From Streptomyces seoulensis (GTDB taxonomy: Bacteria > Actinomycetota > Actinomycetes > Streptomycetales > Streptomycetaceae): a stretch of DNA of 64,000 nucleotides. Position numbers and translations under genes: made by a program. Of the stretch, positions 42,251 through 50,265 are shown piece after piece. Every line of letters starts with the position of its first letter. Position 1 is the first letter of the stretch. Where the stretch lies: positions 5,784,353 to 5,848,352 of the forward strand of contig CP054936.1 in assembly GCA_013364255.1 (NCBI GenBank), in the 5' to 3' direction. The notes below the pieces were generated by a model. That model was not told the origin of the DNA, made no database searches, and saw nothing but the letters and a program-made list of their open reading frames with translations.

Positions 42251-43978
42251 ATGAACGACGCCGGGGGACCCCGCCACGAGGCCGACGAGACGACGAGTTT
42301 CGTCCTGCGACCGCCGAATCCGCAGGCGCGGGTGCCCCACCCGCACAACCCGTACGCCACTCCCCACCCGAACAACCCGTACGCCACTCCCACTCCCACT
42401 CCTACTCCCGCACCGCCGCAGGCCCCGCAGGACGCCGCCGCGCGGCCCTCCGCGGCCGGCGGCGGACCGGGTGCGGCCGACCCCGGCGCCGGGCGGCTGA
42501 TCGCCGGGCGCTACCGGCTGCTGGCCAGGCTGGGCCACGGCGGCATGGGGACGGTGTGGCGGGCCAGGGACGAGACGGTGGACCGCGAGGTCGCCGTCAA
42601 GGAACCCCGCGTCCCCGACCACCTTCCCGAACGGGAACGCGCCAACGCCTACGAGCGGATGCGCCGCGAGGCCCGCGCCGCGGCCCGGCTCGACCACCCG
42701 GCGGTCGTCGGCGTCCACGACGTGGCCGTGGTCGACGGGCAGCCGTGGATCGTGATGGAGCTGGTGCGCGGCCGCTCGCTCGGCGCCGCCCTGGAGGAGG
42801 GCACCCTGGACGCCCGCGAGGCGGCCAGGATCGGCCTGGAGGTGCTCGGCGCGCTCCGGGCCGCGCACGCCGCGGGCGTCCTGCACCGGGACGTCAAGCC
42901 GGACAACATCCTGCTCGGCCGCCACGACCGGATCGTCCTCACCGACTTCGGCATCGCCCAGACCGAGGGCGAGACCCGGCTGACCGACACCGGCGGCTTC
43001 GTCGGCTCGCCCGAGTACATCGCGCCGGAACGGGTGCTGGGCCGGCGTCCCGGCCCGGCCAGCGACCTGTGGTCCCTCGGCGTCGTCCTGTACGCGGCGA
43101 CGGAGGGCGTCTCGCCGTTCCGCCGCAGCAACACCCCGGCCACCCTCCAGTCGGTCCTCAACGCCGTCCCCGCCCCGCCGACCGCCGCGCCCGGACCGCT
43201 GGCCGAGGTCATCACCGGGCTGCTGCACAAGGACCCCGCGCACCGCCCGGACGCCGACCGGGTGCGGGCGCTGCTCGAAGAGGTCGCCGCGCCGCCCGTC
43301 CCGTCACCCGCCCAGGCCGTCACCCGGCAGGCCGCGGACGGCGCGCCCGCCCGGCGCCCGGGCCGCGGGACGTGGCCGGCCTACGCCACGGCCGCCGTCG
43401 CGGCAGCGGCCCTGGCGTACGTCCTGATCGCGCGCCCGTTCGACGGGTCGCCGCCGGACGCCTGGCGGACCGACCACGTGGCGGACGTCGCCGCGACGCT
43501 CGCCGTGCCCGCGAAGTACGACCGCTCGCTGCCCGACCGGAAGTCCGACAAGGGCCACTGGGTCGCCTACACCGACCGCAGCGGCGCCGTCCGGATCACC
43601 CTCACCGTCGACCGGGCGGCCGAGGACACCGCCCACGGCATCGCCGACTCGGCGGCGGCCGAGATGTACGACGACGACGGCACGTACAAGGAGAACGGCG
43701 ACTACGAGCTGGACATGCCCTCGGGCGGCAAGGCCCGCACCCGGCCCGACGGCGACGCGGCCTTCCACGGGCGCAGGGCGGCCGGCAACACCGTCGTCTA
43801 CACCACCGACGACTCCCAGCACCCCCGCCCGCGCGAGGTCCAGATCCTGTACTACAAGTCGACCGGCGGTGACATGTACAAGCTCTTCGTCAGCTATCCC
43901 GGCGACGGGGACTTCACCGCGCGCGGCCGCGCGGTGGCGAAGAAGGCGATCGCCGGCCTGGAGGTCGACAAGGTGTGA
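42251..43978 (+). CDS. Membrane Ser/Thr protein kinase 5
   Basis: 575 aa. An unusual 80-residue N-terminal tail rich in Pro, His and Thr (two HPxNPYATP units and a PTPTPTP run) precedes the kinase domain, so the loop GHGGMG is at 95-100, K117 in VAVKEP, and HRDVKPDN has D214; DFGIAQTEG is intact. The membrane helix is near 377-395, and the C-terminal outside domain resembles those of the other four. The Thr-rich tail is a likely phosphorylation target. Confidence 0.92.
   Translation: MNDAGGPRHEADETTSFVLRPPNPQARVPHPHNPYATPHPNNPYATPTPTPTPAPPQAPQDAAARPSAAGGGPGAADPGAGRLIAGRYRLLARLGHGGMGTVWRARDETVDREVAVKEPRVPDHLPERERANAYERMRREARAAARLDHPAVVGVHDVAVVDGQPWIVMELVRGRSLGAALEEGTLDAREAARIGLEVLGALRAAHAAGVLHRDVKPDNILLGRHDRIVLTDFGIAQTEGETRLTDTGGFVGSPEYIAPERVLGRRPGPASDLWSLGVVLYAATEGVSPFRRSNTPATLQSVLNAVPAPPTAAPGPLAEVITGLLHKDPAHRPDADRVRALLEEVAAPPVPSPAQAVTRQAADGAPARRPGRGTWPAYATAAVAAAALAYVLIARPFDGSPPDAWRTDHVADVAATLAVPAKYDRSLPDRKSDKGHWVAYTDRSGAVRITLTVDRAAEDTAHGIADSAAAEMYDDDGTYKENGDYELDMPSGGKARTRPDGDAAFHGRRAAGNTVVYTTDDSQHPRPREVQILYYKSTGGDMYKLFVSYPGDGDFTARGRAVAKKAIAGLEVDKV
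42338..42391 (+). repeat. 27-bp in-frame tandem repeat in the kinase 5 N-terminus
   Basis: Two 27-bp units (42338-42364, 42365-42391) differing at one base and encoding HPHNPYATP and HPNNPYATP; a six-base ACTCCC/ACTCCT run follows to about 42409. Replication slippage here would change the length of the cytoplasmic tail in frame. Confidence 0.9.
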
Positions 43979-44000
43979 GGCGGCCGGGGGCGGGGCCGCT

Positions 44001-44048
44001 GACACGCCGCTGATCGGAAAAGCCGACACGCCGCTGAGCGGAAAAGAG
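44001..44048. repeat. 24-bp tandem duplication after the kinase 5 gene
   Basis: Two units starting GACACGCCGCTGA and containing CGGAAAAG (44001-44024, 44025-44048), 22 bp past the kinase 5 stop. A related palindrome CCGCTGATCAGCGG followed by GTTTGTTG lies at 44087-44100 and may act as terminator. Confidence 0.85.
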
Positions 44049-44086
44049 GGCGACGGGACCGTCGCGGGGGCGGGCCGGTCGAAGGA

Positions 44087-44100
44087 CCGCTGATCAGCGG
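44087..44100 (+). terminator. Palindrome CCGCTGATCAGCGG, possible terminator
   Basis: A perfect 14-bp palindrome followed by GTTTGTTG, about 110 bp after the last kinase gene and 97 bp before gabD. Could instead be an operator for gabD. Confidence 0.4.
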
Positions 44101-44197
44101 GTTTGTTGCCAGTGATCGCTGGCGTCGTGTGAGCGGTCCGTGAATCACCGTTACCGACGGGTACACAAACCCTCGCGTACGTCATACCCTGCGCTTC

Positions 44198-45811
44198 ATG
44201 ACGGACGCGCAGGCCCCGGCCCAGACCGGCACGAACCCCCTGGCCCCCGCCCCGGCGGGCGCCCGAACCGCCGCCGACGTGGTGACCCCCGAGCTGGTCG
44301 CCCAGCTCACCAAGGGCGTCATCGGCTCCGGCCGGACCGCCAACCACACGCCGTTCACCGGTGACAAGCTCGCCGACCTGCCCGCGTCCACCCCCGAGGA
44401 CGTCGCCCTCGCCTTCGAGCGGGCCCGCGCCGCGCAGGGCGCCTGGGAGCGCACCCCGGTACGGCAGCGCGCCGCCGTCCTGCTGCGCTTCCACGACCTG
44501 GTCCTCGCCCGCCAGGCCGAGGTCCTCGACCTCATCCAGCTGGAGACCGGCAAGGCCCGCCTGCACGCCCACGAGGAGGTGCAGGCCGTCGCCGTCGCCG
44601 CCCGGCACTACGGCCGCAAGGCCCCCGCCTACCTGCGGCCCAAGCGGCACACCGGCGCGATCCCCACCCTCACCAAGGTCACCGAACTGCGCCACCCGCG
44701 CGGCGTCGTCGGCCAGATCGCCCCCTGGAACTACCCGCTGGAACTGTCGGTCGGCGACGCGCTGCCCGCCTTCGTCTCGGGCAACGCCGTGGTGATGAAG
44801 CCCGACACCGAGACCTGCCTGACCGCGCTGTGGGCCCGCGACCTGCTCATCGAGGCCGGACTGCCCGCCGAGGTCTTCCAGGTCGTCATCGGCGACGGCC
44901 CGGTCGTCGGCCCGGAGGTCGTCAAGCACGCCGACTACGTCTCCTTCACCGGCTCCACCCGCACCGGCCGCGAGGTCGCCCAGGGCGCCGCCGCCCGGCT
45001 CGTCGGCGTCTCCCTCGAACTCGGCGGCAAGAACGCCATGCTGGTCCTCGACGACGCCGACCTCGACAAGGCGGCCGCGGGCGCCGTCCGCGCCTGCTTC
45101 TCCTCGGCCGGCCAGCTGTGCATCTCCATCGAGCGGCTGTACGTCCACGAGTCGATCGCGGACGCCTTCCTCGAACGCTTCGCCGCCCGCACCAGGGCGA
45201 TGCGGCTCGGCACCTCGCTCGCCTACGGCGCCGACATGGGCTCCCTGGTCGGCGAACGCCAGCTGGAGACCGTCACCCGGCACGTCGAGGAGGCCGTCGC
45301 CAAGGGCGCCAGGGTGGTGGCCGGCGGCGTCGCCCGTCCCGACGTCGGCCCGTACTTCTTCGAGCCGACCATCCTCGACGGCGTCGAGGCCCCGATGGCC
45401 GTGTGCACGGAGGAGACCTTCGGCCCGGTCGTCTCGGTCTACCGCTTCACCAGCGACGACGAGGCCGTCGAGCACGCCAACTCCACCCCGTACGGCCTGA
45501 ACTCGTCCGTCTGGTCGCGCGACGCCCGCCGGGGCCGCGAGACCGCCGCCCGGCTGCGCACCGGCACCGTCAACGTCAACGAGGGCTACGCGCCCGCCTA
45601 CGGCAGCGTGCAGTCGCCGATGGGCGGCATGAAGGACTCCGGCCTCGGCCGCCGGCACGGCTCCGAGGGCATCCTCAAGTACACCGAGGCCCAGACCATC
45701 GCCCAGCAGCGGCTGCTGCCCATGGCCCCCTCGCTCGGCATGGACGACGAGAAGTACGCGGCGTTCATGAGCCGGAGCCTGCGGGCGATGAAGGCGTTCC
45801 GCTTCCGCTAG
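44198..45811 (+). CDS. gabD: NADP-type succinate-semialdehyde dehydrogenase
   Basis: 537 aa aldehyde dehydrogenase. Cofactor-site GQIAPWNYPLELSVGDALPAFVSGNAVVMKPD, FTGSTRTGREV, general base Glu in LELGGKN, nucleophile C308 in SSAGQLCIS, and EETFGPVVSVYRF are all present. The subfamily resembles the SSADH annotated at this place in S. coelicolor, but aldehyde specificity cannot be read from sequence. A 40-residue N-terminal lead precedes the fold. The next gene is 40 bp downstream, likely in an operon. Confidence 0.87.
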   Translation: MTDAQAPAQTGTNPLAPAPAGARTAADVVTPELVAQLTKGVIGSGRTANHTPFTGDKLADLPASTPEDVALAFERARAAQGAWERTPVRQRAAVLLRFHDLVLARQAEVLDLIQLETGKARLHAHEEVQAVAVAARHYGRKAPAYLRPKRHTGAIPTLTKVTELRHPRGVVGQIAPWNYPLELSVGDALPAFVSGNAVVMKPDTETCLTALWARDLLIEAGLPAEVFQVVIGDGPVVGPEVVKHADYVSFTGSTRTGREVAQGAAARLVGVSLELGGKNAMLVLDDADLDKAAAGAVRACFSSAGQLCISIERLYVHESIADAFLERFAARTRAMRLGTSLAYGADMGSLVGERQLETVTRHVEEAVAKGARVVAGGVARPDVGPYFFEPTILDGVEAPMAVCTEETFGPVVSVYRFTSDDEAVEHANSTPYGLNSSVWSRDARRGRETAARLRTGTVNVNEGYAPAYGSVQSPMGGMKDSGLGRRHGSEGILKYTEAQTIAQQRLLPMAPSLGMDDEKYAAFMSRSLRAMKAFRFR

Positions 45812-45851
45812 ATCCCGGCCGCAGCGCCGCGGTTCTCAACGAGGAGAGCAC

Positions 45852-47801
45852 GTGTCACAGGAGAACTCTGCCCAGAACGCGGGCGAGCAGGACGCCGGAG
45901 CGATCCGGGACGAGCTGGAGACTGGTGCTGGTGCTGGTGCTGGTGCTGGTGCTGGTGCCGGTGCCGGGACTGGTGTCGAGGCGGAAGCCGCGGCCGGGGG
46001 CGGAGCCGGCGCCGGGGACGCGTACGACTACGACGTGATCGTCGTGGGCTCCGGGTTCGGCGGCTCCGTCACCGCGCTCCGCCTGACCGAGAAGGGCTAC
46101 CGGGTCGGCGTCCTGGAGGCCGGCCGCCGCTTCACCCGCGCGAGTCTGCCGAAGAACTCCTGGGACCTGAAGAACTACCTGTGGGCCCCCAGGCTCGGCC
46201 TGTACGGCATCCAGCGCATCCACCTGCTCGGCAACGTCATGGTGCTGGCCGGCGCGGGCGTCGGCGGCGGCTCCCTCAACTACGCCAACACCCTCTACGT
46301 ACCGCCCAAGGCGTTCTTCGAGGACCCGCAGTGGCGGCACATCACCGACTGGCAGGACGAACTGGCCCCGTACTACGACCAGGCCAAGCGGATGCTCGGG
46401 GTGCGGCTCAACCCGACGATGACGCCCTCCGACGTGCACCTGAAGGCGGCGGCGCAGCGCATGGGCGTCGGCGACACCTTCCACATGGCCCCGGTCGGCG
46501 TCTTCTTCGGCGACGGCGAGGACGCCGGCGGCAAGGAAGCCGGCGGCAAGGCGAAGGCCCGGCCGGGCGAGAAGGTCGCCGACCCCTACTTCGGCGGAGC
46601 CGGACCGGAGCGCAGGGCCTGCATCGAGTGCGGCGAGTGCATGACCGGCTGCCGGCACGGCGCGAAGAACACGCTGAACGAGAACTATCTGCACCTCGCC
46701 CAGAAGGCGGGCGCGGTGGTGCACCCCATGACCACCGTCGTCTCCGTCACGGACGACTCGCGCGGCGGCTACGCGGTCGCCACGCTGCCGACCGACCACC
46801 GCAAGAAGGGCGCCGGCCGCCTCTTCACCGCCCGCAGGGTCGTCATCGCCGCCGGCACCTACGGCACCCAGACGCTGCTGCACCGCATGAAGGAGAACCG
46901 GCAACTGCCCCTGCTCTCCCCGCGGCTGGGCGAGCTGACCCGCACCAACTCCGAGGCGCTGGTGGGCGCGCAGACCGACGACCGGCGCTACCGCCGGGCC
47001 ACCGGGAAGGCGAAGGCCGACTTCACGCGCGGCGTCGCCATCACCTCCTCCATCCACCCCGACGAGAACACCCACATCGAGCCGGTCCGCTACGGCAAGG
47101 GCTCCAACTCGATGGGCGGCCTGTCCATCCTCCAGGTCCCCTTCACCGAGGGCGGGTCGAGGGCGGCGGCGTGGCTGGCGAACGCCGCGCGCCATCCGAT
47201 GCTGGTGCTGCGCTCGCTGTCCAACCGCAAGTGGTCGGAGCGCACCATCATCGGCCTGGTGATGCAGTCCCTGGACAACTCCCTGACGACGTACCTGAAG
47301 CCGGACGGCGTCGGCAAGGGCCTGCTGACCGCACGTCAGGGCCACGGCTCGCCCAACCCCAAGCAGATCAGGGCCGCCACCGACGGCGCCACCGCGCTGG
47401 CCGCCGAGATCAACGGCTTCGCCGGGTCCAACGTGGGCGAGCTGATGGGCACCCCGCTCACCGCGCACTTCCTCGGCGGCTGCCCGATCGGCGACTCGCC
47501 CGAGACCGGTGTCATCGACCCGTACCACCGGCTGTGGGGCCACCCGGGCATCTCGGTGGTGGACGGCGCCGCGGTCTCGGCGAACCTGGGCGTCAACCCG
47601 TCCCTGACCATCACCGCCCAGGCCGAGCGGGCGATGTCGTACTGGCCCAACAAGGGCGAGGCCGACCCGCGTCCGGCGCAGGGCGCGGCGTACGAGCGGC
47701 TGAAGCCGGTGGAGCCGCGGCAGCCGGCGGTCCCGGCGGACGCGTTCGGCGCGCTGCGGCTGCCGTTCCTCGGCATGCCGTCGGTGCCGCCGAAGAAGTG
47801 A
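45852..47801 (+). CDS. GMC-family FAD oxidoreductase (cholesterol-oxidase-like)
   Basis: 649 aa. After a disordered acidic N-terminus containing a Gly-Ala repeat (about residues 25-38) comes the FAD-binding DVIVVGSGFGGSVTALRLTEKGYRVGVLEAGRRF. A Cys cluster CIECGECMTGCRHGAKN (about 256-272) looks like a ferredoxin-type motif found in some GMC members, and the C-terminal catalytic region has AHFLGGCPIGDSPETGVIDPYHRLWGHPG with the usual His. GTG start with GAGGAG upstream; 40 bp after gabD. The substrate is probably a sterol or other alcohol, not determinable here. Confidence 0.88.
   Translation: MSQENSAQNAGEQDAGAIRDELETGAGAGAGAGAGAGAGTGVEAEAAAGGGAGAGDAYDYDVIVVGSGFGGSVTALRLTEKGYRVGVLEAGRRFTRASLPKNSWDLKNYLWAPRLGLYGIQRIHLLGNVMVLAGAGVGGGSLNYANTLYVPPKAFFEDPQWRHITDWQDELAPYYDQAKRMLGVRLNPTMTPSDVHLKAAAQRMGVGDTFHMAPVGVFFGDGEDAGGKEAGGKAKARPGEKVADPYFGGAGPERRACIECGECMTGCRHGAKNTLNENYLHLAQKAGAVVHPMTTVVSVTDDSRGGYAVATLPTDHRKKGAGRLFTARRVVIAAGTYGTQTLLHRMKENRQLPLLSPRLGELTRTNSEALVGAQTDDRRYRRATGKAKADFTRGVAITSSIHPDENTHIEPVRYGKGSNSMGGLSILQVPFTEGGSRAAAWLANAARHPMLVLRSLSNRKWSERTIIGLVMQSLDNSLTTYLKPDGVGKGLLTARQGHGSPNPKQIRAATDGATALAAEINGFAGSNVGELMGTPLTAHFLGGCPIGDSPETGVIDPYHRLWGHPGISVVDGAAVSANLGVNPSLTITAQAERAMSYWPNKGEADPRPAQGAAYERLKPVEPRQPAVPADAFGALRLPFLGMPSVPPKK
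45924..45965 (+). repeat. Hexanucleotide repeat (GGTGCT)5(GGTGCC)2
   Basis: Seven in-frame copies of a 6-bp unit inside the GMC oxidoreductase gene, encoding alternating Gly-Ala. It is slippage-prone and length changes would stay in frame. Confidence 0.95.
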
Positions 47802-47833
47802 CGGCGGAGAAAGAAGAAGCGACGGCGGAGAAA
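47792..47833. repeat. 21-bp duplication spanning the GMC gene stop codon
   Basis: GAAGAAG-T/C-GACGGCGGAGAAA occurs twice in tandem (47792-47812, 47813-47833), differing at one base. In the first copy that base makes the TGA stop of the gene. Confidence 0.93.
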
Positions 47834-47879
47834 GACGAGAAGGACCTGCGCCCCCCTCCTGGTGCAGGTCCTTCTCGTC
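47834..47879 (+). terminator. Terminator after the GMC oxidoreductase gene
   Basis: A perfect 16-bp stem GACGAGAAGGACCTGC with complement at 47864-47879, 14-nt loop. It also serves the convergent LAETG gene. Confidence 0.88.
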
Positions 47880-47938
47880 CCGGCGGATCCGGCGCCGTCG
47901 CTTCCGCGGCGGCGCCGGACCCGGGGGCCCTACGGGTC

Positions 47939-49009
47939 TTACGCCTGCGTGCCGGTCGCGGCCTTGCGGCGGCGGACGGCGAACAGCGCGCCGGCGCCGA
48001 CGACGACCGCGACGCCGCCGACCAGGCCGACGGTGGGCAGCATGGAGTTGGCGCCGGTCTCGGCGAGGGTGCCGGTGGGCGGGATCTCCTTGGCACCGCC
48101 CTGCGGCTGCTTGCCGCCGGCCGGCTTGTCGCCGTCGCCGGGCTTGGGCTTGGCGTCGCCCGGGTTCTCGTTCGGGCTGCCGGGCTTGAGGACGGTGAAC
48201 TCGTAGTAGTCGAACGCGCTGTGGACGCAGTTCTTGTCCTGGTCGACGTAGCCGCCCAGACCCACGGTGTAGCCGTCGCCCGCGGGGGCCTTCGCGGTGA
48301 TGTTGACCCGCATCTGGATGTCGACCGTCTGCTTCGGGCCCAGCTCGGTCTCGCCGAAGTAGATGCCGTCGCCGATCTCGTCCGCGAGGGACTCCCAGGC
48401 CTTGGTCTCGGGGTTGTAGTACTCCAGCTCGGCGTAGTCGCTCAGCCAGTCCGACTCGTCGTCGCTCATCGAGTCGTTGTCGACGAGCGCGAGCCACTGC
48501 ACCTGGCCGAGGGACCGGTCGCCGTGGTTGGCGGCGGTGAGCTTGAAGGCGTGCCAGCCGCTGCCCGCGACGATCTTGCCGGGCAGGCCGGACACCGAGA
48601 TCGTCAGCTGGGAGTCGGGGTCGACGTCGCCGTCGGTGCAGGGCGTCGGCTCGGCGGTGGGCTCCGCGGACTCGGAGGCCTGCGGGGAGGAACTGCTCGG
48701 CGCGGGGTCGGACGCGGACGCCGAGACGGAGGCGCTCGCGCTCTCCGACGCGGAGGCGCTGGCCGAGGCGCTCTCGGAAGCCGACGCGGACGCGGACGCG
48801 GAAGCCGACTCGGACGCGGACGCCGAGGCGCTCGCGGAGGCGGACTCGGATGCGGACTCGCTCGCGCCGGCGCTCTCGCTCGCGCTGGCACTGGTGCTCG
48901 GGGACGTGCTCTGGTCGTCGTTCGCGAACGCGGTCGGCGCGGACAGGAGCGCCAGGGGAGCTATGACAGCCGTCGCGGCCGTGGCGACCATGGCGCGGCG
49001 AAGCTTCAT
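47939..49009 (-). CDS. Sortase-anchored surface protein (LAETG) with Ser-Ala stalk
   Basis: 356 aa. Signal peptide (MKLRRAMVATAATAVIAPLALLSAPTAFA), a 75-residue Ser/Ala/Glu stalk built from SASAS and ESAS units, a folded domain of about 150 residues with two Cys (CTDGD... and KNCVHS), a Pro/Gly/Lys linker, then LAETG, a hydrophobic helix and RRRK. LAETG is the class E sortase signal used in Streptomyces, so the protein should be covalently linked to peptidoglycan. No sortase gene is nearby. The role of the folded domain (WHAFKLTAANHGDRSLGQ...) is unknown. Upstream are 540 bp of mostly non-coding DNA. Confidence 0.9.
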   Translation of the reverse strand: MKLRRAMVATAATAVIAPLALLSAPTAFANDDQSTSPSTSASASESAGASESASESASASASASASESASASASASASESASASASASESASASVSASASDPAPSSSSPQASESAEPTAEPTPCTDGDVDPDSQLTISVSGLPGKIVAGSGWHAFKLTAANHGDRSLGQVQWLALVDNDSMSDDESDWLSDYAELEYYNPETKAWESLADEIGDGIYFGETELGPKQTVDIQMRVNITAKAPAGDGYTVGLGGYVDQDKNCVHSAFDYYEFTVLKPGSPNENPGDAKPKPGDGDKPAGGKQPQGGAKEIPPTGTLAETGANSMLPTVGLVGGVAVVVGAGALFAVRRRKAATGTQA

Positions 49010-49236
49010 GAAGACCTCGAAGAGTCTGGCGTACGGCGCCGTGGGCGCGGTACGAGCGCTGGTGGAGGCCTCCGCGGCTGGGGCCGCGGGTGTGGCTCTC
49101 GATTCAGCTGGTGTGACCTGAGGCGTGTGGGAATGGTTGCACGCGCTCTCACCGAATTCTCATGTGGCATGCGTCACAGGTGAGGAGAAGTGGTGAGGGG
49201 AGTGGAGTGAGGGGGAGTGGAGCGGTGCCCGGAGGG

Positions 49237-49290
49237 CCTTCACGGTCCGGGCCTTCACGGTCCGGTCCTTCACGGTCCGGTCCTTCACGG
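49237..49290. repeat. 15-bp tandem repeat in the intergenic region
   Basis: CCTTCACGGTCCGG plus G or T, three full copies (49237, 49252, 49267) and nine bases of a fourth. It lies in the 540-bp gap between the LAETG gene and the chorismate mutase gene. The frame through it would encode GPSRS repeats but lacks a ribosome site, so I treat it as non-coding. Confidence 0.9.
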
Positions 49291-49510
49291 TCACGGTCGG
49301 CCTCGGGCGTCCCCGGGGCCGGCCGTGACCTGGGTGACCGGGCTGCTGTCCCCTGCCGTCCGGTCACTGTCCCCGCGGCGAGGTCCCACGGCGCACGGCA
49401 CGATCCGTGCGCCTCATCGCCGCGGGGAGCCCTGCGTGGCTCACGCGCCTCGTCCGGAGCAACGAGGCGCGCGGCACGACGGTCACGCGCCGTACGGGTG
49501 AGGATGCGGA

Positions 49511-49540
49511 AAGAGCCGGGAAGAGCCGGGAAGATCTGGG
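49511..49540. repeat. 10-bp triplet repeat at the chorismate mutase 3' end
   Basis: AAGAGCCGGG twice and AAGATCTGGG once, ending 8 bp from the minus-strand stop codon. The AGATCT of the last unit also occurs at the end of the coding sequence. Confidence 0.75.
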
Positions 49541-49547
49541 AAGGGTG

Positions 49548-49919
49548 TCAGATCTTGCCGCGGCACAGCTCCAGCAGGGTCATCGCCAGGCTCGTGCCGG
49601 GCTTGCCGAGCGCGTCCCGGTAGCGGCCGAGGATCTCCATCTCGCGGGAGAGGTTCAGGCGCCGGCCGCCGGAACCGATCCGGGCCTCCTGCACGACGGC
49701 CGAGACGGCCATCCGTTCCTGGACCAGTCCGATGATCCGATCGTCGAGTGTGTCGATGCGCTCACGGGCGCCGGAGATCACGTGCGCGGCCTCATCGGTG
49801 CGCGCACCGGTGCGGTCCGCCGTGCCGGCGTCGGTCGCGACGGCGGAGGCGGGGGCGGGGGCGACGGTGGGGGCGGCAGCGGTGGTCATGGCGGTGGTCG
49901 CCGTTGCTGTGGTGGTCAT
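49548..49919 (-). CDS. Chorismate mutase (AroQ type)
   Basis: 123 aa; an Ala/Thr-rich N-terminal 45 residues precede the all-helical AroQ domain (RERIDTLDDRIIGLVQERMAVSAVVQEARIGSGGRRLNLSREMEILGRYRDALGKPG). Converts chorismate to prephenate for Phe and Tyr synthesis. It is small and lone, as in M. tuberculosis Rv0948c, where activity depends on the DAHP synthase partner. The ATG overlaps by 4 bp the stop of a short upstream ORF (49916-50050), suggesting coupling. Confidence 0.9.
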   Translation of the reverse strand: MTTTATATTAMTTAAAPTVAPAPASAVATDAGTADRTGARTDEAAHVISGARERIDTLDDRIIGLVQERMAVSAVVQEARIGSGGRRLNLSREMEILGRYRDALGKPGTSLAMTLLELCRGKI

Positions 49920-50050
49920 GCGGGGCTCCTCACGGGGTGGGTGGGGTGCCCCGGATCGACGAGGACCGGGAGAAACGCCAGACGCCCCGGGCCTTGTCGG
50001 CCCGGGGCGCCTGGGAAGTCGCTTGTCAGCAGCTCAAGCAACACGACCAT
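49916..50050 (-). CDS. Possible leader peptide ahead of chorismate mutase
   Basis: A 44-codon frame beginning MVVLLELLTSDFPGAPG whose TGA overlaps the chorismate mutase ATG (ATGA). It contains a strong hairpin at 49983-50009. Six of its first nine codons are Val or Leu. There is no clear Shine-Dalgarno sequence; an upstream in-frame ATG at 50074 is an alternative. Evidence is positional only. Confidence 0.3.
   Translation of the reverse strand: MVVLLELLTSDFPGAPGRQGPGRLAFLPVLVDPGHPTHPVRSPA
49983..50009 (-). promoter_or_regulatory. Attenuator-like hairpin in the chorismate mutase leader
   Basis: An 11-bp perfect stem CGCCCCGGGCC/GGCCCGGGGCG with a 5-nt loop, located 64 bp upstream of the chorismate mutase start. 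On the minus strand it is followed by TCTGGCGTTTCTCCC. It could cause conditional termination. Confidence 0.45.
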
Positions 50051-50265
50051 GGCAGCCGGCGGGCCGGGTGCCATAGGTAAACAGGAAGGTCGTGGAATGC
50101 GTGAGCATGCTGCCAGTATGCCCCCGCGACGGCCGGTCTCCAAGCCGGTTCGCATGCTGGGACGGCGGCCTCGGCCCGTGGCCGCCGCCGCTCGGGACGT
50201 CACCCGTGGCCACCCCGTTAGAATCGGTGTACACAGCCCCTCGCCCCACCGCCGGAAGGCACCCC

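Noticed and set aside
45855..48497. Very long open frame (880 codons) on the minus strand
   Set aside because: It is antisense to the GMC oxidoreductase gene and runs through the LAETG gene in another frame. Composition is the Ala/Arg/Gly/Val bias of a high-GC shadow, and there is no domain or ribosome site.
49162..49623. Frame encoding GPSRS repeats, 153 codons, plus strand
   Set aside because: No ribosome site, composition driven by the 15-bp repeat, and it overlaps the chorismate mutase 3' end antisense.
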